In this document: positions 42,513 to 53,200 of the stretch, in pieces
How the letters are laid out: each line of letters starts with the position of its first letter
Position numbering within the stretch: the stretch's first letter is position 1
Assembly: GCA_023376005.1 (NCBI GenBank)
Contig: CM042176.1
Coordinates: 15,608,212-15,672,211, forward strand
Direction of reading: 5' to 3'
Length of the DNA stretch: 64,000 nt
From: Doryteuthis pealeii
Lineage: Eukaryota > Mollusca > Cephalopoda > Myopsida > Loliginidae
Notes under the pieces: generated by a model
The model's database searches: none
What the model was told of the DNA's origin: nothing
Seen by the model: only the letters and a program-made list of their open reading frames with translations
Made by a program: the position numbers and the translations under genes

Positions 42513-42790
42513 ATTTTGAAAAACTCTCAAGAAGCGTTTATATGAGCACAAACTTGATATTAAATTGGGCAATTTTCAGAACACCCTCCTCCAACATATG
42601 TCTGAAACAGATCGTAACTTTAATTTCAATGATGCCACAATATTAGCCCATATTCATAATAAAAGACTACGACAGATTTTTGAAGCCTGTGCAATTTCGC
42701 TTTTGCCCTCCCTTAATAATCGACATGGTTTCTATAATATATCTCCGTTTTTAGTTATAATACATAATTACAAAATACCAGGCTTCATTT
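42513..42790 (+). pseudogene. Penelope-like element, GIY-YIG endonuclease tail
   Basis: Reads SLKKRLYEHKLDIKLGNF, then QNTLLQHMSETDRNFNFNDA, TILAHIHNKRLRQIFEACAI and SLNNRHGFYNISPF before a stop at 42790. The L-x-x-H...F-x-[FW]-x-x-A-x-[IV]-L-x-x-[IEH]-x-x-x-x-x-R-x-x-x-E-[AS] arrangement and the closing N-x-x-x-G-[FL]-Y-x-[IL]-[ST]-P are those of the C-terminal part of Penelope-like retroelement proteins. The catalytic GIY and YIG residues would lie upstream and are missing. The 3' non-coding region continues to about 43270 and contains hammerhead-like motif 5. Confidence 0.65.
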
Positions 42791-43160
42791 AATTATTTAT
42801 TTAGTTATCATTCCCACTTTGTTCCCTTAATAATCAACAATGATTCTTTAATATATCTCCGTTTCTAGATAAAATAGTGTTAAATAATTACTAAATACTA
42901 GGCTTCATTTAATTATTTATTTACTTATCATTCCCACTTTGTTCCCGTTGTTCTCTTAAAAATAATCAGTCCATTAATACTTTTTCTCGTCTTTTGCATT
43001 TCGTCGAGTTGCGTCACGCGTCACGCGTCATGACATCTTCGCGTGTGTGGATCGCGACTTGCCTTTCAAAAATAAAACGCTGATCAAATACAGTTACATA
43101 ACTAAAAAGATTTTAATCTCCTGTCACATATAAAAACATCCATCATTTTCTTCACCCCAA

Positions 43161-43213
43161 GATACATCCTGATGAAGGTTCAATGTAACCGAAATGTTTA
43201 AACATCGATAATT
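43161..43213 (+). ncRNA. Hammerhead-ribozyme-like motif 5
   Basis: ATC, CTGATGA (43169-43175), A, a GGTT-CAATGT-AACC hairpin, GAAA (43191-43194), stem III palindrome ATGTTTAAACAT, C (43206), then GAT pairing with ATC. It lies 370 bp after the Penelope-like coding tail, same strand. One extra A separates the core from stem II. Confidence 0.55.
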
Positions 43214-43340
43214 AAATTCGTCCCATTTTCGGAACACTTGTTTTTTCAAAATTTTCTTTATATTCTCGGATTTAATTTCCATATTTACTCCCATATTTAT
43301 ATAAATAGATATAGATAGATAATCAATAGAATGCTGTTAC

Positions 43341-43458
43341 CTCAAGAGGATTCTCCAGAACACTGATACCTTTTCTCGGGTGGATAGCAAAGGCGTTGGT
43401 TATCCAAGTGGTTATACTGTCGGGTGTTATCTTTGGAATTCGAACAAAACCTTTGCCG
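43341..43458 (-). CDS. Thioester-protein exon: PDSITTWITNAFAIHP
   Basis: 118 bp with acceptor CTTAG (43459-43460) and donor GTAAC. The first base completes Ser with AG from the 47813 exon; 39 codons follow: GKGFVRIPKITPDSITTW, ITNAFAIHPRKGISVLENPL and E. The family pattern is V-P-D-[ST]-[IL]-T-[ST]-W-x-x-x-A-F-x-[IL]-x-x-x-x-G-[LI]-x-[IV]. The Pro before Asp is preceded by Thr instead of Val; otherwise the fit is close. It ends in phase 0, and the next exon's FLSFQRMF continues the family strand. Confidence 0.95.
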
Positions 43459-43467
43459 CTAAGATTA

Positions 43468-44345
43468 TAAAACAATAATATTAGAGATCAATAACACCAA
43501 GTAATTATTTATCAAACCCAGTTTTGTTAAAACCGGTATGCAAATTGACTACACCATATATTATGTAAACCTTTATTTCTTAATGATAGTGTAGCGAAAT
43601 TGAAAGGCAGAACTGTGGACGAGCAGATTCCCAACCCCCACGAACAAAGCGCGTCCGGATATGTTTGGCCTGTGCGAGAGGGAGGAGTGTGGCGAGTGGA
43701 CACGGATAATTGAACTCGCTACCTCCTCGTCGCTGAAATGCTGTTGGCAGTGACCCGGATGTAAACAGTATTGACGCGTACTCAAAATGCTGGTGTATAT
43801 TGAAGTTCTAAACGGGCAATGCCAGACCAGAGTAAGAAGCCCGGATGTACATATTAACTGTGTATTTAAGAGCCTGTCCTCCCAGACCGAGTGAGAACGA
43901 TTGTAGGAGTTTTGCTGTTAAGAAGAGAGTCGTACTTTTGTGAGAGATTGTTGCTGACTAAGGATTTTGTCAGTTGGGAGAACATATACGTCGGACTTGA
44001 CTATGTACCCCCCCCCACCCAACACCGAGTTTACTTTCATCATGTTATTTCGTTTGTTAGAGATACGTAAGATATATTGCAGGGTTCAATCAGCAGAAAG
44101 AATGGAATTTTAAATAAGAAATGATAGACCTTTTTAAAGAATTATAGCTTAAAGTAATTATTCTTGAGTAATCAAGTGAGAGTCTCCTCCTGTTAGACCA
44201 GCACCGAAAATCCGGAACACCAGTCCACAGGTGAAAATTCCCGTCCAACACCGAAAATCACTTCCATTATGCCCAGATCAACTCAGACCCGGAGTGGTAG
44301 TACCTATTAAAGTCCCATCTATGGGTTAAATTGATAAAAAATGAG
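43468..44345. other. Diverged repeat with a 520-bp insert
   Basis: 43468-43589 matches 29780-29890. The following 43590-44111 begins TGTAGCGAAATTGAAAGGCA, includes TATTTAAGAGCCTG and a C-run, and is bounded by ATGATAG at 43583-43589 and 44112-44118, suggesting an insertion with a 7-bp duplication. 44268-44330 is a reversed piece of the CCCATAGATGGGACC repeat. Confidence 0.4.
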
Positions 44346-45300
44346 TTTTAAAAACATGTGCTAAGAAATTGATTTTTTTAAATTGAATACCCAACAAGAA
44401 TGAATAAAACAAAAACTTCTTTGGCATAGAATAATCCAATAAGGGTTGATATACCGTAAAAATCAACCTACCAATCAACAGAAAGAATGGACTTCGCTTT
44501 TCAAAATGTTTTTAACGGTTTAAATCCTCCGGTTATCAAATCTAAAATTATCAGTATATAACCGACTTTAGGTTTCTATAATGCATGTGTTATCAGTGAT
44601 ACACAAACACTGAATATGCGGTAAGGAAAGACAAGAGAAACTCATATGAATAATATATATTTTATGATATTCAAATATCTATAACTAACATACAAGAAGT
44701 TTTACATTGATAAATCAAGAGGTCCCAAAAGGACACATAATTAATCATAATTGAACAAGCAACCACGTAGCAATATGATTTATCTCGAGAATAGAAATAA
44801 ATCACTATGTGAAGTGTGAAAAAGATCGTTCCTCATCAAAATTTCCCCCAGTCTTTTATTATGGCAAGCGACGACCAACTGGCTAGTCAATGCCTGTGGC
44901 TTCCTTTAAAAATTAAAACCGGGTTAATTCAGTTTTATTTGACAAAAATGCTGCGGTTGCTGCTGCATGCCGGGTTTTTTTTCGGGGGGGGGGTAGGTAT
45001 GAAAGATGTTATTTTCTTTACATTTTACAACAGACACAAGACACTTTGAGTATTCATGGAAAATAATCTAAACATTCTTGATATTAAAACAGTTACATTA
45101 TCTTTAAAATTTAGAAATTTAGTAAATAATAAAAAAAAAAAAAAAACATAACGTGCCCATATTAAATTAGTCGCAGGTTATCATATCTCTAGTTAGACAT
45201 TCCTAATTCTGCTCAAAGTGTCGGAACCATCTTTATGATGTGTAGTTTAAATCGTCTTCACGGTAAAATACTTTGAAGACAGTTTGTTATAATCCACAGG
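44346..45300. other. AT-rich intron without a recognised gene
   Basis: No domain or repeat family recognised. The 77-codon frame at 44816-45049 runs into a poly-G tract and has no family features. Confidence 0.5.
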
Positions 45301-45317
45301 TTTAATCACTGGTGGTA

Positions 45318-46135
45318 ATAGACAATACGTCTTACGTCTGATCTTTTTACAAATTTGAAAAAAAAAATTTAATTTTTTTTCTAAATGAAAAAAATTTTTT
45401 TTTCTAAATGAAAATTTTTTTTTTAATTTATAAATTAAAAAAAGAATTATTTTCCAAATTTAAATTTTTCCCCCCCATAGACAATACGTCTTACGTCTGA
45501 TCTTTTTACAAATTTGAAAAAAAAAAATTTAATTTTTTTCTAAATGAAAAAAATTTTTTTTTTCTAAATGAAAATTTTTTTTTTAATTTATAAATTAAAA
45601 AAAGAATTATTTTCCAAATTTAAATTCCCCCCCCCATAGACAATACGTCTTACGTCTGATCTTTTTACAAATTTGAAAAAAAAAAAAATTTAATTTTTTT
45701 TCTAAATGAAAAATTTTTTTTTTTCTAAATGAAAAATTTTTTTTTTTAATTTATAAATTAAAAAAAGAATTATTTTCCAAATTTAAATTCCCCCCCCATA
45801 GACAATACGTCTTACATCTGATCTTTTTACAAATTTGAAAAAAAAAAAATTTAATTTTTTTCTAAATGAAAAAATTTTTTTTTTTCTAAATGAAAATTTT
45901 TTTTTTAATTTATAAATTAAAAAAAAGAATTATTTTCCAAATTTAAATTCCCCCCCCCCCCATAGACAATACGTCTTACATCTGATCTTTTTACAAATTT
46001 GAAAAAAAAAAATTTTCTAAACGAAAAAAATTTTTTTTTCTTTTTCTAAATTAAATTTTTTTTCTTAATTTATAAATGAAAAAAAAAAAATTTTTTTCCA
46101 AATTTAAAAATTTTTTTTCTTTTTCTAAATTTAAA
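45318..46135. repeat. 160-bp repeat of A/T runs and C-run, five units
   Basis: Each unit: ATAGACAATACGTCTTAC, TCTGATCTTTTTACAAATTT, poly-A then AATTTAATTTTTT, TCTAAATGAAAAAAATTTTT twice, AATTTATAAATTAAAAAAAG, AATTATTTTCCAAATTTAAA and a C7-C13 run. Adjacent poly-A and poly-T blocks give strong local hairpins. Confidence 0.93.
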
Positions 46136-47812
46136 TCGTTTAAACTCCCTAGGCAATTCCTCAATGCATCTTGATACAAATAATTTGTATAGAATTAATT
46201 GTTTTTAAGTATTTCTATCTAACACTATTAATTCTGTTCAATAATAATCGTTCGTTTGTACATAGATATATAGCATCAAAAAATTTAAAATGCGCTTGAT
46301 TTTTTTTTCAAATACCCAAGAAGAATGAATAAACTAGGTACCACCAATTTGACCCTGTGCAATTTACCCCCCCTACATTTAACACAATGAAACTTGCAGA
46401 AAAAATAATATTTTCTTGAAAAGATTTTTTCCATTCGAAAGAAAAAACATTAAACAAACTCCTGATGATTTTTTAAATTTTTTATCAGCTTACGAAAATA
46501 ATGAAAATTATGATTGAAAAACAATGTTTTCATTTTTGCACTGTTAAATCAACTGAAATTTAACGTAGTTAAAAACAAGTTACGATAAGAGGATTTTTTA
46601 AAAATTCTATGAAAAATCAATTAATAATCCGATTTTCCCGAAAATGTCCATAAATGTTTACCATTGGATGTAAATACATCTGAAATAGTTTTTTTCTAAA
46701 ATATATAAGGGGAAATATTTTTTACGAGGTCTATTCCCCCCCCCCTATTTTATTTTATGAGATAAAAATAAATGACGCGTCAGAAAAATTTTTTTTCTTT
46801 TTTTCTATAAAGATAAGAGTCTGAATAACTATATCAATGAAATTGTATGAATGTACAAGGTCTAGTTTTTTGAGGAAAAATTAATGAAATCGGAAATAAA
46901 AAGTGCAAAAAAAAGTCATAATATTAATATTTCAAAACTTTTTTCTGCTTTTATAATTGGTATGTACTATATTCTATTAAATTGTCAACAAAAAAAAAAA
47001 ATTTTTTAAGAAATTAATTTTTAAGAGATTTTCAATCTTTTGTGTGATTAAATATTTTTATTTTCTGCGTGAAATAAATTAAAATTTTTTTTTTTTCCTG
47101 CGTCAAAAAATCGAATTTTTCACGGATATTTAAAAATATGAATTTTATAATTCAGGTGCACTAAACATTGGTCCGATACGAGCTCGATTAATATTTTTAA
47201 AAGAATTTGTAATTTTTGTTGTTGAATAGTAATGTGTGATCCTTAGAATGTACGGAAGAGCATTGCTGACATTTGTTTTACAAAGAGACGAGACGCATCT
47301 AAGTAACCAAAGTTTGTTCCTGTTAGGCTGACAGTGTTAGCGTGAAAAAAATTATTTTATTTAACTTTTTTCAATAATTAAAATAAAAAGTAAGTATAAT
47401 AGATTATTTTATCAGTTTTTCTCTTAGAAAAAATATTCAAATTTTCATTCCATACTTTTACGGGTTATCGTAAAAGGGAAATAATTAGTAACTTTTCTGT
47501 CTATATTACGGTCTGAAAATTACCCTTTCGCATGTAATTCGGGCAGGTTTGTTTATTTTTTAAGATAACGATGTAATTTTCCCCAATCGGATAATTTGAT
47601 CTTTGAATTAACTATTTTTCTTTGTAACAACCCTGTACGATCTTTTTTTTACGAGATTTTTGATAAACAAAGTTCGGAAATATCTATTTCCGTTTTATTC
47701 AAGATGGCATAAACGGTCTGGTGGTACCTAGAATAAACGTTTAAAATAACTCATGGCTTGATATGTCGTAAAATCCAACCAGCAAAGCAGACAAAAAATG
47801 AAATAAACTTAC
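46136..47812. other. AT-rich intron without a recognised gene
   Basis: Mostly homopolymer-rich AT sequence with no long frame on either strand. AATACCCAAGAAGAATGAAT at 46311 echoes AATACCCAACAAGAATGAAT at 44385, so part is a dispersed repeat. Confidence 0.5.
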
Positions 47813-47912
47813 CTGACAAAAGCTTCCATCCATATCCAGACCTCTCGAAAGTCATCACGAAGTTTTACTGATGACGGTACAGGTCCTTTATGAACACCGG
47901 AATGCATCATCG
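47813..47912 (-). CDS. Thioester-protein exon: A2M domain start (DDFREVWIW)
   Basis: 100 bp, donor GTAAGT, acceptor AATGAAG (47913-47914). After two bases it encodes MMHSGVHKGPVPSSVKLRDD then FREVWIWMEAFV and AG. [DE]-x-F-x-E-[TV]-W-[IL]-W is the conserved opening of the A2M domain (usually F-P-E-T-W-I-W; here R-E-V). An internal AG at 47888-47889 could serve as an alternative acceptor in the same phase. Both require a preceding exon that ends with one extra base, but the exon at 50293-50346 ends in phase 0, so an exon between them is probably unrecognised or lost. Confidence 0.9.
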
Positions 47913-48083
47913 CTTCATTAAAAAAAAACAGACAAAAAAACAATAAAAAAACAAAACAACGGCAAAGACATCATGCAACGCAAACGTTGCTTTTTGCGCA
48001 AGATAATATTATCTAACACAAATTTCGTTCTTGGATAGTATGCGTCATTTCTTAATATCATATATTTGCTAGTATTATTGATA

Positions 48084-48724
48084 CTAGCAAATTTATGCAC
48101 CCTCCGGGTGCAAGTATTTAAGTTTTAATATAATAAAATATCATATCAAATTAGAAAGGCTAATTAAACTGAATAAGTATGCAGATAAAAAGATTTGGAA
48201 CAGAGGGGGTATGATTGAAAAATAGAACAACTTTGAAACTAACTCTTCCATCATTTACCATTACTCCAGTCTTTCATTGGTAAATTTTCCTAATTTAACT
48301 ATTTAGTTAAAATAGGAAGTAAAGAATAATATTACAGTTATTTCTTCTTGTTAATGGATTTCTTTTAAGATTCATCCCAAGATTTTTGCTCATATTCAAT
48401 AAGATAAAATCAAACAATTAGAAATCAATAATACTAAGCATATATTTATTAAAATCAAATTTTTAAGATCAATATGCAAATTAGCCTTCCCTTCACACTG
48501 TAAACCACTATTTTGTTGTATATATAAATACAATTGCATGTTAATAGTTTGTAGATATGGTCAACAGTCTTAATGATGTAAAATAATTTTTATTAATAAT
48601 TGAAGTTTAAATTAAAAATAAAATCATGGAGAATGTGGTATAAATAACAAAAGGAATTGTGACTTGATTAGTAATATAGTTTCGGTTACAGATAGACAAA
48701 CCCACAATCTCCATTATAATAAGA
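48084..48724 (-). mobile_element. Helitron copy H, complete
   Basis: CTAG at 48084-48087, hairpin GCACCCTCCGGGTGC, TC end at 48724, flanks A and T. A short CATATATTTGCTAGT remnant of another copy lies just left (48058-48073). Confidence 0.88.
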
Positions 48725-48730
48725 TTATTA

Positions 48731-49356
48731 TCTTATTATAATGGAGATTGTTTGCTTTTCTGTCTGTAACCGAAACTATATCACTACTCAAGTCATAATT
48801 CCCTTTGTTATTTACGTCACATTCTTCATGATTTTATTTTTATTTAAACCTCAATTTCTAATAAAATTGTTTTACATTATTTATACTGTTAATCATATCT
48901 ACAAATGAATAATATGCAATTGTATTTATATATACACTAAAATAGCAGTTTACAGTGTGAACAGGAAGGCTTATTTGCATATTGAAATTAAAAAATTGAT
49001 TTTAATAAATATGTGCTTAGTATTATTGATTTTTAATCGTATGGTTTTATCTTAATGAATATAATCAAAAATCTCTTCAATAAATCTTAAAAGAAATCGA
49101 TTAATGAGAAGAAATAATTCTGATTTTATTCTTTACTTCCTATTTTAACTAAGTTATTAAATTAGGAAAATTTAGCAATGAAAAACGAGAGCGATAGAAG
49201 AGTAAGTTTCAGTTGTTCAATTTTCGATTATACACCCCTCTGTTTCAAATCATTTTATCTGCATTCTTATTTAGTTTCATTAGCATTTCTAATTTAATAT
49301 ATTCTATTAGATTAAAACTTAAATACTTGCACCCGGAGGGTGCATATATTTGCTAG
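48731..49356 (+). mobile_element. Helitron copy I, complete, inverted relative to H
   Basis: TC at 48731 after A, hairpin GCACCCGGAGGGTGC, CTAG at 49353-49356 before T. Only 6 bp (TTATTA) separate the two 5' ends. Confidence 0.88.
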
Positions 49357-49383
49357 TATTAATAAAAATATTATATTAATAAT

Positions 49384-49925
49384 ACAAGGTTTGTCAGAAA
49401 AGTTCCAGGACTGGTGTCACGAAAAAACTATTTCAAATCCAAACTAGAAACTTCAATGTAATCCCCCTGGAGTCTAACCTACTTTCCCACCCTTCTCTGC
49501 CACACTTGCATGCACTCCTGAAAGGATTCTTCCGAGATTCTGCCTAACTCTGTCTTCACGGCCTTTTTAATGTTGTGAACATTCTCAAAACGAGTTCCCT
49601 TGATGACTCCCTTGAGCTATGGGAAGAGGAAAAAAGCATATGGAGCCAGGTCGGGCAATTAGGAAGGTTGCTCCAGTACAGTGATCTTCTGGGTCAGAAA
49701 CTCTCGGATACTCAGGGTAGTGTGGGCAGGTGCGTTGTCATTGTGAAGCACCCACGAGTTGTCCTGCCACATCTCTCTCGCCTCTTTTCGCGCACTGAAC
49801 AAATCAAACGCCGCAGTATCTCTTTGTAGACATGTTGGTTGATCGTCTGGCCTTGTGGCAAGAACTCGCAGTGGACGATGACCCTCACATCGAAGTTTTC
49901 TGACATACCTCGTATTGTTGTATTA
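49384..49925 (-). mobile_element. Mariner element, 3' half, with transposase pseudogene
   Basis: One terminal repeat is present (CAAGGTTTGTCAGAAAAGTT). On the minus strand the transposase tail reads VIVHCEFLPQGQTINQHVYK and EILRRL early on, then LPDLAPYAFFLFP and GVIKGTRFENVHNIKKAV, ending EECMQVWQRRVGK-like. Several frames, an in-frame TAA before LPDLAP and a TAG after FFLFP break it. The third catalytic acid of the mariner triad (P-D-L-A-P-x-D) is Ala here. The other end is replaced by the SINE at 49934. Confidence 0.85.
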
Positions 49926-49933
49926 ACAACTTT

Positions 49934-50220
49934 GGAGGCGCATGGTCTAATGGTTAGAGTCGTAGGAAATGGACTCGTCAACGTGAGTTCAATTCCTGGA
50001 CGAAGCTGTTGGCATTTCACATCGCGCTAATACCCTTGGGAAAGGTATGAATCCAATTCTCCCTCCAGCTACGTGTAAGTAGCAGGGCAGACTGGACTCT
50101 TTAACCATGGCTAGGTAACCAGTCTAGGAGAAGGAAAACTCTGAATTCAAACCTGTTATACTCCACTTAAGAAATTGACCTTGTGTCGCATCCTGCTCGT
50201 GGGGAGGGGTTGGTAAATAT
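49934..50220 (+). mobile_element. tRNA-derived SINE, type 1, full length
   Basis: GGAGGCGCATGGTCTAATGG, TTAGAGTCGTAGGAAATGGA, GAGTTCAATTCC (B box), CCCTTGGGAAAGGTATGAAT, AATTGACCTTGTGTCGCATC and a GGTAAATATATATT tail. Confidence 0.88.
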
Positions 50221-50292
50221 ATATTAACAAAAATAACGGAGTTTCAATAAGAGAGCAGTAGATAGAAGTTTTTTTCTTTACCATTAAATGAC

Positions 50293-50346
50293 CTGAGCAT
50301 TGGGAAAAATGGACGACTCATTATTCTGTTGCTTATCCAGGTAAGA
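50293..50346 (-). CDS. Thioester-protein exon: bait-like variable segment (SYLDKQQNNESSIF)
   Basis: 54 bp, phase 0 at both ends if the acceptor is GTGCAG at 50347-50348; it encodes SYLDKQQNNESSIFPNAQ. A more upstream AG (50355-50356) would add eight bases and break phase with the exon at 54625, so the inner acceptor is preferred. The donor GTCATT is weak. The segment is hydrophilic, has no cysteine and lies where A2M has its bait region and TEPs their hypervariable loop. Because it does not join in phase to the next exon it may be alternatively used, or another exon may intervene. Confidence 0.6.
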
Positions 50347-50473
50347 CTGCACCACTGAAATACAATAAATAAATATTGTGACACAATGGTTAAGTGAGCA
50401 TACAGTCAGAGAAAAAAAAAGGAAAATAAAACGTGTTAGACACGCCGGTAAGTCCCTCAAACTCAACTTTATA

Positions 50474-51255
50474 CACAGGAAGGACTTTATATTGTCATTC
50501 ATTGCTTTATTTGCTTGTTAATAAATTGTTAGAATTAAACAAAGTTTTAATCCATTTATTTGTAGCTGTTGGCCTTAGAATTGAATGCTATACTAACACA
50601 ATAACAGGAAGGACTTTATATTGTCATTCATTGCTTTATTTGCTTGTTAATAAATTGTTAGAATTAAACAAAGTTTTAATCCATTTATTTGTAGCTGTTG
50701 GCCTTAGAATTGAATGCTATACTAACACAATAACAGGAAGGACTTTATATTGTCATTCATTGCTTTATTTGCTTGTTAATAAATTGTTAGAATTAAACAA
50801 AGTTTTAATCCATTTATTTGTAGCTGTTGGCCTTAGAATTGAATGCTATACTAACACAATAACAGGAAGGACTTTATATTGTTACTTATTGTTTTATTTG
50901 CTCGTTAATAAATTGTTAGAATTAAACAAAGTTTTAATCCATTTATTTGTAGCTCTTAGCCTTAGAATTGAATGCTATACTAACACAATAACAGGAAGGA
51001 CTTTATATTGTTACTTATTGTTTTATTTGCTCGTTAATAAATTGTTAGAATTAAACTAAGTTTTAATTCATTTATTTGTAGCTGTTGGCCTTAGAATTGA
51101 ATGCTATACTAACACAATAACAGGAAGGACTTTATATTGTTACTCATTGTTTTATTTGCTCGTTAATAAATTGTTAGAATTAAACTAAGTATTAATCCAT
51201 TTATTTGTTGCTGTTAGCCTTAGAATTAAATACTATACTAACACAATACAGGTAA
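50474..51255. repeat. 129-bp tandem repeat, six copies
   Basis: The unit starts ACAGGAAGGACTTTATATTG and contains AATAAATTGTTAGAATTAAA and TTGGCCTTAGAATTGAATGC. Since 129 is a multiple of three, a 208-codon frame stays open across it without being a gene. The first three units are almost identical; the last three share GTTACTTATTG and GCTCGTTAAT variants. Confidence 0.95.
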
Positions 51256-52243
51256 CTTTAAATGAAAAGGAAATTTTTAACCATTGTTTGATAAATCCTT
51301 AGAGGAATGGGACTCTGGACTTAGAAAATTCTCAACAGGATGTTAATAGTTAAGTACATGATGAAGCAGAAATACCTCTCTTATTCTAAATTGGTTCCTC
51401 TAAGATTTCTATTCTGAAATATTGGTTCCTTTGACATGTGACACAATGGTTAATTGAGAATATTGTCAGAGAAAAAAAAAGGGGGGGGAATAGAATGTGT
51501 TAAGTCCAGGCTATATGAATATGGGTGGGTGGGTGTTTGTCCTTTAAGGAGACAAAAATCAGTCAGTAAAGTTTAAGAGAATTATACAGCCATTATGAAG
51601 TTCAGCGAGTTAGAGATAATATATTTTGGTAGCTAGCTTTTAAGAGAAAATGTGTCTATTGAAAATGTGTCTAGCCTAAGTAAGGTTCTAAGTGGAGTGT
51701 TGCATGTAATGGACTGCTCATCCACCAAGACTCCGTCCTTAAGCATCACGGGTCGCCACCCACGGCCAACAGGTGGCCCAATTTGGGGGAATCTTACCCT
51801 CTATAGAGGTGCAGTCGGTGCATTATAACGACCCGCCGACAGGGCGGTCAAAAGTCTTCAGTGGGAACAAAGTAATAACTATACAAGAGTGAGCAGAAAA
51901 GTTTTTTTACCAATGGGATGCAAACACTTCAACACTGAAAGAAATGTTAGTTTGGTTTCTTTGTTTAATGGAATATCAACCTTAGCGGATTATTTAATGC
52001 CAAAGCCATCCTTGTAGAAGAACAGCAGTGGTACTATTTAACCCATAGCTGGAGAATGAGAGGATTCATACCTTTCCCAAGGGTATTAGTCCAAAAGTGG
52101 ACATAATAATGCGACTGGAGTTTTAACTTGCTTACTATGATGCATCCTTGTAGAAGAATAATAGTGGTACTATTTAACCCATAGCTGGGGGATGGGTTAT
52201 AACTTTCCCAATTGAATTAGTCTGAAAGGACTGGGTTGTTTCT
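51256..52243. other. Intron with dispersed-repeat fragments
   Basis: 51660-51860 resembles the GGACTGCTCATCCACCAAGA and ATCACGGGTCGCCACCCACG repeat seen again at 53130-53200. 51955-52010 and 52150-52200 carry TATCAACCTTAGCGGATTA and ACCCATAGCTGG repeats. No gene. Confidence 0.5.
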
Positions 52244-52466
52244 TTTGTTTGATGGCATATCAACCTTCGCGGGTTAGCTAATGCCAAAGCCTTCCTCGTA
52301 GGAGATTATTTCAGCATCTGAGGTGGAGCGCCACACCTACCATCAGATCCCCACTTTACCGCACAGATCCCTGCGCTACTCATACGCTGAGTTGGCGAGG
52401 GCCGGTATCGATCCAAGAACCTTGTGATTCCTATCCGACACTCTACCGACTGAGCTAAACCGGCCG
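52244..52466 (-). mobile_element. tRNA-derived SINE, type 2, near full length
   Basis: Minus strand: CGGCCGGTTTAGCTCAGTCG, GTAGAGTGTCGG, and GGATCGATACCGGCC closing a 7-bp acceptor-like stem with GGCCGGT; then CTCAGCGTATGAGTAGCGCA, GGTAAAGTGGGGATC and CACCTCAGATGC, ending near the GCATTAGCTAACCCGCG region. Related to 25606-25757. Confidence 0.85.
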
Positions 52467-52876
52467 AAAGTGAACGTAATAGCGTGACTGGGGTTCGAAC
52501 TCGCTTAATACGATGTCATGGGAAATCCCCTCTAGAAGAAGTGTGTGGACAGCAAGGGAATCCAAGCCCTGCAACACTGATGGAAGAAGTGTGTGGACCG
52601 CAAGAGGAACTATGTTGAAATATAAACCCCGTTTTGATATTTGAGTTGGTTAGTTTGCTAACTCGTGTAATCTGATCTGTGCAGTAAAGTGGGGAGCTGA
52701 CGGTGGGTGTGGCGCTCCACCACAGCAAAACAAACTCCCTGGTCTAGAGCTAGCGAAAAGGGGGATAGACTCTTTTGCTGTACGGCCACTCCACCAACTC
52801 TCGCCGACGCTTTGTTTTGGGCCCCTTAGCTTAGCGGTTTCCCTCTTCTTTCCTGCTACGCAGATTGGTCCAAAAT

Positions 52877-53190
52877 GGAGGTGCGTGGTGTAATGGTTAG
52901 AGTCATAGGAAATGGACTCGTCGACCCGAGTTCAAATCCTGGACAAAGCTGCAGTTCACATAGCGCTAATACCCTTGGGAAAGGTATGAATCCAACTACT
53001 TAGGGTTGGGGCTTGCCATAAGGGCAATAGGGTTAAGGCAATTATATAGGTGTTAGGGCTTGGCATGACCAGCCGATTGATCGGAGGGAGCCTCTCCAAC
53101 CGCCCAAGTAAGAGACAAAGTGGTGTGTTGCGTGTCATGGAGTGCTCAGCAACCAGGATTCTGTCTTTAAGCATCATCACCCACAGCTAA
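52877..53190 (+). mobile_element. SINE type 1 head fused to another dispersed repeat
   Basis: 52877-52996 is the type 1 SINE through CCCTTGGGAAAGGTATGAAT. It then passes into GGGTTGGGGCTTGCCATAAG and GGCATGACCAGCCGATTGAT, the second block of the repeat at 6370-6520. The 52467-52876 gap shows no gene. Confidence 0.7.
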
Positions 53191-53200
53191 CATGCGGCCA

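Noticed and set aside
43573..43785. 70-codon minus-strand frame
   Set aside because: Lies in a probable insertion into a dispersed repeat; no recognisable motif.
50433..51059. 208-codon frame with a 43-residue repeat
   Set aside because: The 129-bp tandem repeat is a multiple of three, so an open unit stays open; no domain, start context or splice support.
52400..52465. Apparent tRNA gene on the minus strand with A and B boxes and acceptor-like stem
   Set aside because: It continues into a body shared with 25606-25757, so it is the head of a SINE.
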